Origin: Hyphomicrobiales bacterium
GTDB taxonomy: Bacteria > Pseudomonadota > Alphaproteobacteria > Rhizobiales > Rhizobiaceae
Assembly: GCA_900468805.1 (NCBI GenBank)
Contig: UEIF01000054.1
Span: 1-64,000 of the forward strand
Direction: 5' to 3'
DNA length: 64,000 nt
The stretch's first letter is position 1. Each line of letters opens with the position of its first letter. Below, piece after piece: positions 24,955 to 33,745 of this stretch. The position numbers were made by a program, and so were the translations under genes. The notes below the pieces were generated by a model, which was not told where the DNA came from, searched no databases, and saw only the letters and a list, made by a program, of their open reading frames with translations.

Positions 24955-24985
24955 ATCGATCGCCCGGGCGCGGGGGCGATTTTCA
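24955..24985 (-). terminator. Probable terminator of the 68-residue gene
   Basis: On the minus strand, ATCGCCC pairs with GGGCGAT around a GC-rich loop, followed by CGATTTTATTTTG. It lies 40 nt after the stop of the small minus-strand gene at 25021. Bases 24701-24954 hold no other gene. Confidence 0.6.
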
Positions 24986-25020
24986 GTTTTTAGGATGTGG
25001 ATAAATAGCCGGCAAATAAT

Positions 25021-25227
25021 CTAAAGACCCTTGCGGCCTCTGAGTGCCGACAGCAGTTTGTCGTGATCGTCATGGCCCGACTGGTAAAGGTCGAGCGCAG
25101 TCGAAGCAGCGAACTGCGCTTCGACACTTCTGATGTCGAGATGCTTCTCCGCGCACCACGCATCCAGCGCGCCGCGCAACACATCCAAATCTTCTGAGGT
25201 GAATGCGGAACTATACAGAAAGGGCAT
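25021..25227 (-). CDS. Small conserved-looking protein, unknown function
   Basis: The 68-residue product starts at MPFLYSSAF, with GGAGAGC 5 nt upstream; in-frame codons further upstream (to 25365) lack support. It is soluble, acidic and helical (EDLDVLRGALDAWCAEKHLD; ALDLYQSGHDDHDKLLSAL). The pattern resembles short rhizobial hypothetical proteins, but I cannot name a family. It has its own terminator. Confidence 0.6.
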   Translation of the reverse strand: MPFLYSSAFTSEDLDVLRGALDAWCAEKHLDIRSVEAQFAASTALDLYQSGHDDHDKLLSALRGRKGL

Positions 25228-25756
25228 GGGTTGCTCTCCGTATGACAGCAAGAGCACGTATAATCTCCCAAGCGGCCATCGCTTTAAACTTTTGGCCGAT
25301 AAGATCACGATACACCCATCGTCTCTTGCCGCAATTAGTATTTTCGTGACACATTTTTGCAACACCCACCGCGCGGCCGCCGCTTCAGTAAATAAGATCT
25401 GTTAACTATATGAATTATTTCTAATTTTATTGGGTGACTTTCAGCCCGACTTTTCTTTTCAGCGGCTGAAACCAAACAACCATTCTGCGCGTTATATCAG
25501 CGTCGGGCAGACTGTCCAAAGCAGTGGCTGAATATTAGTAATCTGTTAACGGTCGTGTGTCTCAATTCGGACAGGAACGACGCGATTTGGGAATATGGAT
25601 CGTGGAAGCTCCGCAGCATCACGGTATTTCAATCAGGTGCCGTGAGAAAGGCGCGAATGCCCTCGGTCCGGTTCATCCGGCGCTTGAGGACGCGCTGGCC
25701 CGCAGCATGGCGGGCAGGGTGAAATCCATCGCAAGTTCATCCGTCTCGGGCAGTGC
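25228..25756. other. AT-rich intergenic region with a CtrA-like box
   Basis: This 529-nt stretch has no gene I trust. It carries TTAG-N7-TTAAC at 25535-25550, similar to a CtrA box. A 74-codon reading from GTG at 25557 lacks family resemblance and a ribosome-binding site, so it is not called. Confidence 0.45.
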
Positions 25757-25939
25757 ATGGAGACGAGAATGGCAATTGTAGTCGCATTGGCGGACCGGTT
25801 GCGTGAGGAGCCGCGCCGCACGGGCAAGGAGCCCCGCGAAGCAAAAATCCTCTGGTTCACCGGCGTCCGTTACGAACGGATCGTCGAAACCCCGAAGAAA
25901 AATCCGGCGCATTCTGCGCCGCGTGTCAAGAACAAGTAA
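25757..25939 (+). CDS. Possible 60-residue basic protein
   Basis: METRMAIVVALADRLREE opens the frame; the start could be the second Met at 25769. The middle block EAKILWFTGVRYERI looks protein-like and resembles short rhizobial proteins with an ILFFTGVRYE block (recollection, unverified). It is highly charged with no membrane segment. No strong ribosome-binding site is seen. It could be a chance frame. Confidence 0.4.
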   Translation: METRMAIVVALADRLREEPRRTGKEPREAKILWFTGVRYERIVETPKKNPAHSAPRVKNK

Positions 25940-25990
25940 ATCGGAAAACAACTTAAAGTTTGTCGCGATCTTTGAGATCGACTACCACCC

Positions 25991-26057
25991 TTTAAGTCCT
26001 TGTTTGACGCATGTCGTTATCGCAAAACCGCTGTAAACTTTTGCGCGACATGCTTTA
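25991..26057 (-). repeat. Dispersed palindromic repeat, family A, copy 5 (variant)
   Basis: On the minus strand: AAGCATGTCGCGCAAAAGTT, then CAGCGGTTTTGCGATAACG and a degenerate tail. It ends at the TAA stop of the DUF1254 gene (26055-26057). Confidence 0.7.
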
Positions 26058-26603
26058 GCGGGCCTCGAGTTCGTCGCAGCCCGCTTCCGTTAGAAAGGCT
26101 CGCGCGGCCTCGTCAAAGCTTGCCTGCGGCGCCAGCGTGCGCAGGACCGCATAGCCCTCGGAATGCGCCATCTCCACCAGGATCGTCTGCTGCAGTTCCT
26201 GCGGCAGGTTCTTGCGCAGGTCGGTCAGCTGGATCGGGCTTGCTGCGAGAACGTCGAGCGCGCCACCGACGGAGGTGCGATCGTTCATGCTGAAGACCTC
26301 GTTAGAGGCGCTGTCATAAATCGCGATGGACCAGAAGGGCACATTGCCCTTGGCGATGAAATGCACCGGCGCTTCGCCCACATCGAAGGAACAGACGGCA
26401 GTGCGCACGAAAGGATCGCCATTAGCAAGCCCCGCCTCGTCATAGCGGCTGGTCAGAAGATAAAAATTGTTGGGATCGCCTTCGGCCTCCACCCGCGTTG
26501 CGGCATCGCGCCCGGTGAAATGCGGCAGTGCGAGAATGATGACGAGGTGCAGAAGGGCTGCGCCGAAAAGCCCCGTTATGACGGCGAAGAACACTCTAAG
26601 CAT
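26055..26603 (-). CDS. DUF1254 family membrane-anchored protein
   Basis: The 182-residue product has one N-terminal membrane helix (about 3-26) and a periplasmic DUF1254-like body (NNFYLLTSRYDEAGLANGDP; SFDVGEAPVHFIAKG; FWSIAIYDSASNEVFSMNDR). It is the second gene of a pair, its start overlapping the DUF1214 gene by 8 nt. In many bacteria the two domains are fused; here they are separate, with DUF1214 first. The function is unknown. The stop lies at the edge of a family A repeat. Confidence 0.82.
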   Translation of the reverse strand: MLRVFFAVITGLFGAALLHLVIILALPHFTGRDAATRVEAEGDPNNFYLLTSRYDEAGLANGDPFVRTAVCSFDVGEAPVHFIAKGNVPFWSIAIYDSASNEVFSMNDRTSVGGALDVLAASPIQLTDLRKNLPQELQQTILVEMAHSEGYAVLRTLAPQASFDEAARAFLTEAGCDELEAR

Positions 26604-27183
26604 TGCCGCACCCGATCTTGGTGAGCTTTGGCATGGAGAGGTCGATCACCCCGGAGCTGCCCGCCGTTGGCGTGTCGAACAGCGTCAGCACCAGCCGGAA
26701 CGTGCCAGCCCGCGGCAGCGCCAGCCAGTTGCCGGGCTGGGCATGTGGCGAGATGTCGATGGTGAAGCCGCTGTCTGGCTGGCGCAGCACCGTCCATGAA
26801 TTCAAAGCGGCCGGCAGGGTCTGCTGCAGCGAGGCGGGGTTGCCGGCGTTGTCGGCAGTAAACAGCGTCCACAGCCGCGCCGGCGGCGTCTGGCCGGTGA
26901 TGCGGTAGTGGCAGGCGGCATTCAGCCGCTCGCCGCTGTCGTCCACGCTTGCCGTAAAGGTCAGGCCTTCGGCGCTGCCATAGAGCAGCTTGCCGGCGCG
27001 CGCACGGTGCGACTTCGCATAGGGGTCCGCGTCGACGGTCTGGAGCTCCGGAAAGGCTTCCCAGGCGCCGAGCTTGATCGCCCCGAACCCCTGCGTCGCA
27101 TCCAGCGCATAAAGCGAAATCATGATGCCGCCGCCGAAGGCGACGATCAGCGTGACCAGGATGAAAAGGGGAAACCGAAACAC
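26596..27183 (-). CDS. DUF1214 family membrane-anchored protein
   Basis: The 195-residue product has an N-terminal membrane helix (about 5-28). The DUF1214 core has ERLNAACHYRITGQTPPARLW, LTFTASVDDSGE and a closing FRLVLTLFDTP. It probably sits in the periplasm, anchored to the inner membrane, next to the DUF1254 partner encoded in the same operon. The biochemical role is unknown. Confidence 0.82.
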   Translation of the reverse strand: MFRFPLFILVTLIVAFGGGIMISLYALDATQGFGAIKLGAWEAFPELQTVDADPYAKSHRARAGKLLYGSAEGLTFTASVDDSGERLNAACHYRITGQTPPARLWTLFTADNAGNPASLQQTLPAALNSWTVLRQPDSGFTIDISPHAQPGNWLALPRAGTFRLVLTLFDTPTAGSSGVIDLSMPKLTKIGCGNA

Positions 27184-27313
27184 CTTGCGCCCTTGAAGAT
27201 CAAATCAGTTGAAAGGGTTACCACTGATTCTGGCAGGGTGGAATGCCATCGGACGCTGTGTCCCCCATGTCTTGGCGAACCAGTCATGCCGGTTTGCCAA
27301 AAAAGGGGAAGTA

Positions 27314-29497
27314 TCAATCCGCGCTTGCCACCTTCTGTACCTCGAGCGGCGCGGCATCCTTCAGCTTTTCGCCGATGCCCTTGAGAATGTCGGTCGATTG
27401 CACCGAGAGCATCCGCGGGCGGACGAGGGTCGGCGTGCCGTCTTTCGGCTTGTTGGCCTGCGCCTTGGCGACATCCTTTTCGGATGGCAGCGGGTTTTCG
27501 ATGCCGGGAATCGGGCGCAGCGTAACGCCCTGATGGGCATAGTCCATGGCGCGCTTGAAGGTCATGGCGGGCAGCGAGCCGCCGGTCATCTCGTTGGTCG
27601 ACGTGTAGTCGTCGTTCCCGAACCAGACGGCGCAGGTGTAGTTGCCGGTGAAGCCTACGAACCAGGCATCGCGATAGGCCTGCGTCGTGCCCGTCTTGCC
27701 CGCGGTGACGACGCCGTTGTCCAGCGCCGCTTTGCGCGCCGTACCCACATAGGGCACCCGCGACAGCATCTGGTTCATGTAGCTGTCGGCCTGTTCGGAA
27801 AGCACCCGTTGGGCGGGCGGTTCGTCATGATCGAAATCGTAGAGAACGTCGCCATCGTAATCGAGGATCTGCGTGATCCCGTGGCGGCGCGACTGGTAGC
27901 CGCCGGTTGGGAAAACGGCATAGGCCGTTGCCTGGTCGAGCACTGTCACTTCGGACGTGCCGATCGGAATCGTCACGTCGTCGCGGATCGGCGTTTCGAC
28001 GCCCATGGCCTTGGCCATGGCGCGGATCGGTTGAATGCCGAGCTTTTCCTTGGCGAGACGCACCGGAATGGTATTGATCGACTGGGCGACCGCGGTTTCC
28101 AGCGTGATACGCCCGGCATAACGGTTTGCGTAATTGTGCGGGCTCCAGTTGCCCCAGGAGATGGGCGCGTCGATGATCGTCGTCTTCGGCGTCATCCCGC
28201 TCTCCATGGCCACCGAATAGGTATAGACCTTGAAGGAGGAGCCCGGCTGGCGCAGCGCCCTGGTGGCGCGATTGAACTGGCTCTCGCCATAGTCGCGTCC
28301 GCCGACCATGGCGCGCACGGCACCGCCATTCTCGATCATCACCATCGCGCCCTGCTTGGCGTGATAGGCCTCGCCATATTCGCGCAGCGATGTCTCGACG
28401 GAATCATCCGCCGCCTGCTGGATGCCCATGTCGATCGTCGTGCGCACGATCAGCGAGCGCTGGTGGAAGCGCGGCGAAAGGCGCTGCACCTCGTCGAAGG
28501 CCCAGTCGAGGAAGAAGTCGGGCGATTCCACCTCGTTGCGGTCGACGACAGTGGCGGGATTGCGCCGGGCGGCGATCACCTGCCCCTCGGTCATCAGCCC
28601 GCTTTGCACGAGGTTGGTCAGCACCTCGTTGGCGCGGGCACGCGCGGCAGGCAGGTTCACATGCGGGGCATATTTGGCCGGCGCCTTGAAGAGACCGGCG
28701 AGCATGGCAGATTCGGCAAGGTTCACGTCGGTGATGTTCTTGCCGAAATAGAATTGCGCCGCGGCCGCAGCACCGAATGTGCCGCCGCCCATATAGGCGC
28801 GGTCGAGATAGGTCGCGAGGATCTCTTTCTTGGAGAGGTTGGCCTCCAGCCATAGTGCTAGAAACGCCTCCGTGATCTTGCGGTCGATCGAGCGCTCGTT
28901 GGAGAGGAACAGGTTCTTGGCGAGCTGCTGCGTCAGTGTCGAGCCGCCCTGGACGACTTCGCCGGCCTGGGCATTGGTGACCATGGCGCGGAAAAGGCCG
29001 ATGGCGTCGATGCCGAAATGGTCGAAGAAGCGCCGGTCCTCGGTGGCGATGACGGATTTGATCAGCGAATCCGGCAATTCGTCGATCGGCACGGAATTCT
29101 GGTGGATGACGCCGCGATGGCCGATGACGTTGCCGTAGCGGTCGAGGAAGGTCACGGCGAAATCGCCGCGGTTGCGCCAGTCTTCCTTGGTGGATTCGAA
29201 AGCCGGCTGGGCGAGCGCCAGCATCAGCACGAAGCCGACGGCGCCGAGCGTCAGCCCTTCGCCGGCGAGTTCGAACACTGCGCGTTTCCAGCCGCGGACA
29301 CGGAAGCGGCGGAAGAAAATGGTGGTGTCTTCCCAGATCTCGGCGGCGCGGAAGCCGGCGTTCCAGACGGTCGAGTCGATCCATGAATCGATGCGCAGCA
29401 ACAGGTGTCGGTTTTTCGACTGCTGCTTCTGTGGCTTCTTGCCTTGCCCGTTTTCGGGCTCGTCTGGCCCAACATGTGGGTTGTCCGGATCCTGCAC
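27314..29497 (-). CDS. PBP1A-family bifunctional penicillin-binding protein
   Basis: The 727-residue product has a cytoplasmic N-terminus rich in Lys and Gln and a membrane anchor (about 80-97). The GT51 glycosyltransferase domain has catalytic Glu153 in TEDRRFFDHFG and GGSTLTQQLAKNLFL at 184-198. The transpeptidase domain has Ser420-x-x-Lys423 (PGSSFK), Ser473-Ile-Asn475 and Lys601-Thr-Gly. It polymerises and cross-links peptidoglycan in the periplasm. It is somewhat shorter than E. coli PBP1a. The gene is separate from the DUF1214/1254 pair (130-nt gap). Confidence 0.93.
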   Translation of the reverse strand: MQDPDNPHVGPDEPENGQGKKPQKQQSKNRHLLLRIDSWIDSTVWNAGFRAAEIWEDTTIFFRRFRVRGWKRAVFELAGEGLTLGAVGFVLMLALAQPAFESTKEDWRNRGDFAVTFLDRYGNVIGHRGVIHQNSVPIDELPDSLIKSVIATEDRRFFDHFGIDAIGLFRAMVTNAQAGEVVQGGSTLTQQLAKNLFLSNERSIDRKITEAFLALWLEANLSKKEILATYLDRAYMGGGTFGAAAAAQFYFGKNITDVNLAESAMLAGLFKAPAKYAPHVNLPAARARANEVLTNLVQSGLMTEGQVIAARRNPATVVDRNEVESPDFFLDWAFDEVQRLSPRFHQRSLIVRTTIDMGIQQAADDSVETSLREYGEAYHAKQGAMVMIENGGAVRAMVGGRDYGESQFNRATRALRQPGSSFKVYTYSVAMESGMTPKTTIIDAPISWGNWSPHNYANRYAGRITLETAVAQSINTIPVRLAKEKLGIQPIRAMAKAMGVETPIRDDVTIPIGTSEVTVLDQATAYAVFPTGGYQSRRHGITQILDYDGDVLYDFDHDEPPAQRVLSEQADSYMNQMLSRVPYVGTARKAALDNGVVTAGKTGTTQAYRDAWFVGFTGNYTCAVWFGNDDYTSTNEMTGGSLPAMTFKRAMDYAHQGVTLRPIPGIENPLPSEKDVAKAQANKPKDGTPTLVRPRMLSVQSTDILKGIGEKLKDAAPLEVQKVASAD

Positions 29498-29682
29498 GTC
29501 CTATATTCCCGCCTGAGCACGCTCGGCGGCCGTGAACCGGACGCAGGAGCGGGGCCTGAAAGGGGCCGCGACTCTCCGGATAGCCGGAGCATGTTGAATA
29601 ATTGGTTGATTTCGCGGACAAGAACAAGAGAGTTGAACGGTCGTCACGCGAATTTGCGGGCGGCTGTTGCAAGAAACGAGTG

Positions 29683-30177
29683 ATGAACGATCTGCCCTTC
29701 TGGAAGCGCAAGACGCTCGCCGAAATGAATGCCGAGGAGTGGGAAAGCCTCTGCGACGGTTGCGGCCTCTGTTGTCTCAACAAGATCGAGGAATGGGATA
29801 GCGGCGACGTCTATTTTACCTCGGTCCGTTGCAAGCTGCTCGACAGCGACAGCTGTCGCTGCTCCAGCTATCCGAACCGCTGGGATTTCGTGCCGGATTG
29901 CGTGCAGCTCACCAAGGAGAACGTCTCCGAGATCGCATGGCTGCCGCCGACCTGCGGCTATCGCCTCGTCAATGAGGGCCGGGATCTCTATTGGTGGCAC
30001 CCATTGGTATCTGGCGATCCGGAAACCGTCCACGCTGCTGGCATTTCAGCCCGAGGCCGAACCATCAGCGAAAACGATGTCGATGTCGAGGATTTCGAGG
30101 ATTATGTCGTTGACTGGCCGCTGACGGTCGGAGAGGACGCCGAAAGAACCCGGGAAGCCGAGGAGAAGGCCGGCTGA
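29683..30177 (+). CDS. UPF0260 (YcgN-like) cysteine-cluster protein
   Basis: The 164-residue product has the N-terminal signature FWKRKTLAEMNAEEWESLCD with Cys24, 27, 30 and 31 (CDGCGLCC). More cysteines follow (VRCKLLDSDSCRCSSYPNR), as in the YkgJ/UPF0260 families thought to bind a metal or Fe-S cluster. The conserved LPPTCGYRLV and YWWHPLVSGD blocks fit. The start at 29683 matches the family; an ATG at 29602 would add 27 residues. It is divergent from the penicillin-binding protein. Confidence 0.9.
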   Translation: MNDLPFWKRKTLAEMNAEEWESLCDGCGLCCLNKIEEWDSGDVYFTSVRCKLLDSDSCRCSSYPNRWDFVPDCVQLTKENVSEIAWLPPTCGYRLVNEGRDLYWWHPLVSGDPETVHAAGISARGRTISENDVDVEDFEDYVVDWPLTVGEDAERTREAEEKAG

Positions 30178-30180
30178 CCG

Positions 30181-31689
30181 CTATGGCCAGGTGCCATGAG
30201 GGATCTGGAACAGATGCCTTATGCGCGTCGTCAGCGTCGTCGGATGGCTGCCTTCAGCCGATACGCCGGCACTGAAGTGGTGTTTCTCGGATTCGATACG
30301 GCGCGATAGCAGCAGTCCGAGTTCTTCGGCAAGCGCCGGACGCTCCTGCATGATCGCGGCGAGGTGGTCCTTGGCGATCTCGTAGACGATGACGGATGTC
30401 AGGGCGCGGATATTGGCCGGCTCGAGCGCACCCATCAGCACGCCGCGTTCCCCGAAGAGGTCGCCGGGCGCAATTCTGGCGAGTTCGATGATCTCGTTGC
30501 CCTCGATCCGTTCCACGACGGCAACGCCGCGCCGCACGATCATCAGGGAGGTCAGCGAGGTGTCCTGCGTCGCGATCAGCGCATCCTTGCGGAAGTTCAG
30601 CCGTTTCATGTCGGTCGCAAGCGACTCCTTTTCGTCTTCCGTCAGCGTTGAAAAGAGCGGGATGGCGTTCAGCAGCCGCCAGGCCGAATTCGGGTGCTTT
30701 CCGGCGGCTTCCAGCGGATCGGCAACCGGGGGGACCGGCGAGCCGGCCGGTGGCGCAAGCTGCAGGCCTGCCGCCTTGGCATGACGATAGACCAGATCGT
30801 AGACTTCGTTCCGGGCGGCGGTCGCTTCGCCCAATCCGGAGACGCGGAAGGAGAGTTCGAACTCGACGGCATTGCTGTCCAGCCCCGTGATGCTGACAAC
30901 AGGGGTAGGGGATTTCAGAATGGCGTTGCTGCTCAAAAGCACCGTGCGCATCGTCTCTTCGATGGTCGCCGGCGAGATCGAGGGAGCAACCCGGATCTTC
31001 AGCGAGACGCCATGGGCTTCTTCGGGGCTCGTCAGGTTCGTCAGCCGCGCCTTGGCGAGCGCGCTGTTCGGAACGATGACGAGGTCGTTGGTGCCGTTCA
31101 GGAGATGGGTGGAGCGCCAGTTCGTCTCCACCACGCGGCCCTGCACGCCGTCGTCGAGGACGATCCAGTCGCCAACGCTGTAATGCCGGCCGAGATTGAG
31201 CGCGATGCCCGAGAAGACGTCGTTCAACGTGCTCTGCAGCGCCAGGCCGAGCACGATGGCGAAGACACCCGACGTAGCAATCAGCGTGCCGATCGGTACA
31301 CCGAAGACGTAAGCTACGACCGAAAGCCCGGCGCCGAGATAGACGATGGCGACGACGAGATCCTGCAGCAGGCGTCCCTCGCGCGGTTTGCGCTCGAAAA
31401 TCAGGAAGAGCCGCACCGAACTCGCCAGCACCATCGCGCCGCCGATCCACCAGACGGCCTTGGCGACCCCGACAAAAACGCGCCGGAAAAGATCCGTGGC
31501 ATCGCCCATGTCAGACGTATAGGGCGCAATCTCGTGCTCTACGAGCAGCAGCGTCAGCAGCGCGAAGAAGATGATATTGGCAATTAGCCGGAAAGTCGGA
31601 TTTCGTCCGAAGATGACCCGTGCCACGGCGCTGAGCAGAACGAGGACAACAAACTGAAACAGCGGATCTGCCAGCATATGCGATGACAT
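30181..31689 (-). CDS. MscS-family channel with C-terminal cyclic-nucleotide-binding domain
   Basis: The 502-residue product has four hydrophobic segments in the first 160 residues. The pore helix and beta domain of MscS channels follow (ATSGVFAIVLGLALQSTLND, VGDWIVLDDGVQGRVVETNW). From about residue 345 a cNMP-binding domain follows, with LFGERGVLMGALEPANIRAL. It probably releases solutes or passes ions when the membrane is stretched, with gating tuned by cAMP or cGMP. The ATG at 31689 has AGGATGG upstream; the ATG 9 nt earlier is too close to AGG. Confidence 0.88.
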   Translation of the reverse strand: MSSHMLADPLFQFVVLVLLSAVARVIFGRNPTFRLIANIIFFALLTLLLVEHEIAPYTSDMGDATDLFRRVFVGVAKAVWWIGGAMVLASSVRLFLIFERKPREGRLLQDLVVAIVYLGAGLSVVAYVFGVPIGTLIATSGVFAIVLGLALQSTLNDVFSGIALNLGRHYSVGDWIVLDDGVQGRVVETNWRSTHLLNGTNDLVIVPNSALAKARLTNLTSPEEAHGVSLKIRVAPSISPATIEETMRTVLLSSNAILKSPTPVVSITGLDSNAVEFELSFRVSGLGEATAARNEVYDLVYRHAKAAGLQLAPPAGSPVPPVADPLEAAGKHPNSAWRLLNAIPLFSTLTEDEKESLATDMKRLNFRKDALIATQDTSLTSLMIVRRGVAVVERIEGNEIIELARIAPGDLFGERGVLMGALEPANIRALTSVIVYEIAKDHLAAIMQERPALAEELGLLLSRRIESEKHHFSAGVSAEGSHPTTLTTRIRHLFQIPHGTWP

Positions 31690-31764
31690 GCATTCCATCC
31701 TGATTGGGGATGTTCGACCCTATATCACGGATGAAGAAGACCTGTCCTCCAACACGAATGGATA

Positions 31765-31793
31765 GGGAGCGACCGCTGGCGTCTGTCGCTCCC
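31765..31793 (-). terminator. Possible terminator hairpin of the beta-lactamase gene
   Basis: A perfect 9-bp stem (GGGAGCGAC/GTCGCTCCC, 11-nt loop) lies 26 nt after the beta-lactamase stop. It lacks a clear T-run, so intrinsic termination is uncertain. Confidence 0.4.
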
Positions 31794-31818
31794 TCTGCTG
31801 CGACCGGCCACCTGGCGG

Positions 31819-32976
31819 TTATTTCGCTGTGTATGCCTCCAGCGCCTGGATGAGCTTCAGCCCTGCTTCGGCGCGGGCGCTATTTGGATAGTTCCTGTTT
31901 GCCAGCACCGTCAGGCCGATATGCGCCTTCGGCACCAGCACGACATAGGCGCCGAAGCCGTTCGTCGATCCGGTCTTGTTCATCAGAACCGCCCTCTGCG
32001 GCGCAAGCGGCTTCGCCCGCTTTTTGACCGGCTGGCTTTCCAGGCTCATCTTGGCGGAGTTGCCGTCGAGAAGCTGCTTGAGCGCGACGGGCCAGGCATA
32101 TTGCTCCCAGATCATGTCCTGAGTGTAGGAAGCCGTATCGAAATAACCCGTATGCGTCTTCTCGATCGCTGCCGCCAATTCGGGCGCCAGGGCATCCGGC
32201 TTCAAGTTGAGTTCCAGCAGATGCACCGTGTCGCGGGCCGTGGTCTTGATGCCGTAGGCCTCGTCGTCGAGGACGCCGGGTCCGACGCGGATCGGCTTGT
32301 TGGCCTTGGCATAGCCGAAAGCGTAGCGGTCCATGGCATCAGCCGGAACCGCGATGAAGGTGCTTTTCAGGCCGAGGGCGGGGAACAGTTGCCCTTCGGC
32401 CGCCTGCTTGTAACCACCGCCGAGGCGCTCTCCGGCGATACGCCCGAGAAGGCCGATGCTGACATTGGAGTAGGAGCGCATGGTGCCCGCCTCGTAGGCC
32501 GGCTTCCAGCTCTTCAGGTAGGCCATCAACTCGGCATCATCAGTCACGCTATCAGGCACCTGCAACGGCAGGCCGCCAGACGTATGTGTGGCGAGATTGA
32601 CGAGCGTGATCTTGTCGAAGGCGCTCCCCTTCAGTGCCGGCAGGTAGGTCGAGACCGGCTGGTCAAGGGACAGCAGACCACGTTGCTCGGCAAGTGCGGC
32701 AAGCGTGACATTAAAAACTTTGCTGACCGAGCCGAGCTCGAAGATCGTGTCACTGGTGACGGGCGCTTTCGTCTCGCGCGAGGCTTCGCCGTAAGTGTAA
32801 TAGAATTCGGAGCCGTTGATCGTGACACCGACTGCCAGTCCCGGAATGTCGTATTCCTTGATCACGGGCTGAAAAATGCGACCTGCTATCTCCCGGAACG
32901 CCGTATCCGTCATGCCCGCTGCATGAAGCGGGCTCGCCGACAAGGCGAGAGCGATAAGGCAGTGTCTGATCTTCAT
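31819..32976 (-). CDS. ampC: Class C (AmpC-type) beta-lactamase
   Basis: The 385-residue product has a signal peptide (residues 1-20, KIRHCLIALALSASPLHAA). The three serine beta-lactamase motifs are Ser83-Val-Ser-Lys86 (ELGSVSKVFN), Tyr169-Ser-Asn171 (YSN) and Lys334-Thr-Gly336 (NKTGSTNGFG). The length and YSN/KTG spacing are those of class C enzymes acting in the periplasm, with DD-peptidases as the alternative. MKIRHC is preferred over an ATG 27 nt upstream. No ampR lies next to it. Confidence 0.9.
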   Translation of the reverse strand: MKIRHCLIALALSASPLHAAGMTDTAFREIAGRIFQPVIKEYDIPGLAVGVTINGSEFYYTYGEASRETKAPVTSDTIFELGSVSKVFNVTLAALAEQRGLLSLDQPVSTYLPALKGSAFDKITLVNLATHTSGGLPLQVPDSVTDDAELMAYLKSWKPAYEAGTMRSYSNVSIGLLGRIAGERLGGGYKQAAEGQLFPALGLKSTFIAVPADAMDRYAFGYAKANKPIRVGPGVLDDEAYGIKTTARDTVHLLELNLKPDALAPELAAAIEKTHTGYFDTASYTQDMIWEQYAWPVALKQLLDGNSAKMSLESQPVKKRAKPLAPQRAVLMNKTGSTNGFGAYVVLVPKAHIGLTVLANRNYPNSARAEAGLKLIQALEAYTAK

Positions 32977-33072
32977 GGGCGTTTCCCTTTGTGCGTCCGG
33001 CAATATTTCCGGTGCACGGTCGATAGCCTGCCTATTTGCCCCTTCACAAACGATAAGAACTCGCAGGAGACC

Positions 33073-33642
33073 CTAGTTTTTCTGGGGCTCGAGCGCGGCA
33101 AGAAAGAGCCGCAGCTCCCGCTCCACATAGTCGGCGACGGCGCCTTCAGCGGAAAAGCCCCACCAGAGGAGCGATCCCTGCCATTGCGATAGCATCAGCC
33201 GGGCAATGGTTTCAGCGTTCTTCCATTCACTGAAACGCTCGGCAAGCGCTGCCGTCAGCGTCGCACCCCAGGCCGCACCACGGGCACGCAGCACCGGATC
33301 GCGGAAATCCTCCTGCAGAAGCATCAGCCCTTCCGCGTAAGAGGCGGGATTGTCTCCATAATCCTGCGAAAGGCCGGTCAGTAGTGCGATGCCACCCTCC
33401 GGCGTCTTCGCCACATGGTCTGCAAGCCGTGCCGTTTCCGCATCCAGCCGGTCCCAGGCATGAAGCAGGGCGGCACGCAGCATTCCGGCCTTGGTGGCGA
33501 AACGCTGCACCAGCGTCGAGCCAGAGAGACCGCTTGCTTTCGAGACCGCGGCAAAGGTCGCCCCCTCCGGCCCCTCGGACTGGATCACCTCCAGGACCAT
33601 CGAAAGCAGTTGTTCATCAGAAAGCGTGCGCGGACGCGGCAT
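33073..33642 (-). CDS. TetR family transcriptional regulator
   Basis: The 189-residue product has a TetR_N helix-turn-helix (TFAAVSKASGLSGSTLVQRF, about 32-51). A variable ligand domain follows with conserved Trp residues (SQWQGSLLWWGFSAEGAV). It is divergent from an SDR gene. The palindrome between them (33671-33692) is the likely operator, so it probably represses both itself and the SDR. Confidence 0.87.
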   Translation of the reverse strand: MPRPRTLSDEQLLSMVLEVIQSEGPEGATFAAVSKASGLSGSTLVQRFATKAGMLRAALLHAWDRLDAETARLADHVAKTPEGGIALLTGLSQDYGDNPASYAEGLMLLQEDFRDPVLRARGAAWGATLTAALAERFSEWKNAETIARLMLSQWQGSLLWWGFSAEGAVADYVERELRLFLAALEPQKN

Positions 33643-33670
33643 GAAATTTTCCTCTTGCATTCGCCATATT

Positions 33671-33692
33671 TATGAACGAACGTTCGTTTATA
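33671..33692. promoter_or_regulatory. TetR-type palindromic operator
   Basis: The perfect 14-bp palindrome AACGAACGTTCGTT (33675-33688) extends to 22 bp with one mismatched pair (TAT ... ATA). It is centred between the divergent TetR and SDR genes, 33 nt from the TetR start. Confidence 0.75.
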
Positions 33693-33745
33693 TACAAGCG
33701 GGCCGGTTAAACCGATCAGATGTTTCTAGCGGGGAGGACAGTGAA

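Noticed and set aside
25557..25781. 74-codon GTG-started open frame
   Set aside because: No ribosome-binding site and no recognisable sequence. It overlaps a more protein-like small frame.
26055..27183. DUF1214 and DUF1254 genes as halves of a split fusion
   Set aside because: The gene order is DUF1214 then DUF1254, opposite to the fused proteins, each has its own membrane anchor, and they overlap by 8 nt as normal operon partners.
27209..28855. 548-codon plus-strand open frame opposite the penicillin-binding protein
   Set aside because: Antisense shadow. The minus strand has intact GT51 and transpeptidase motifs.
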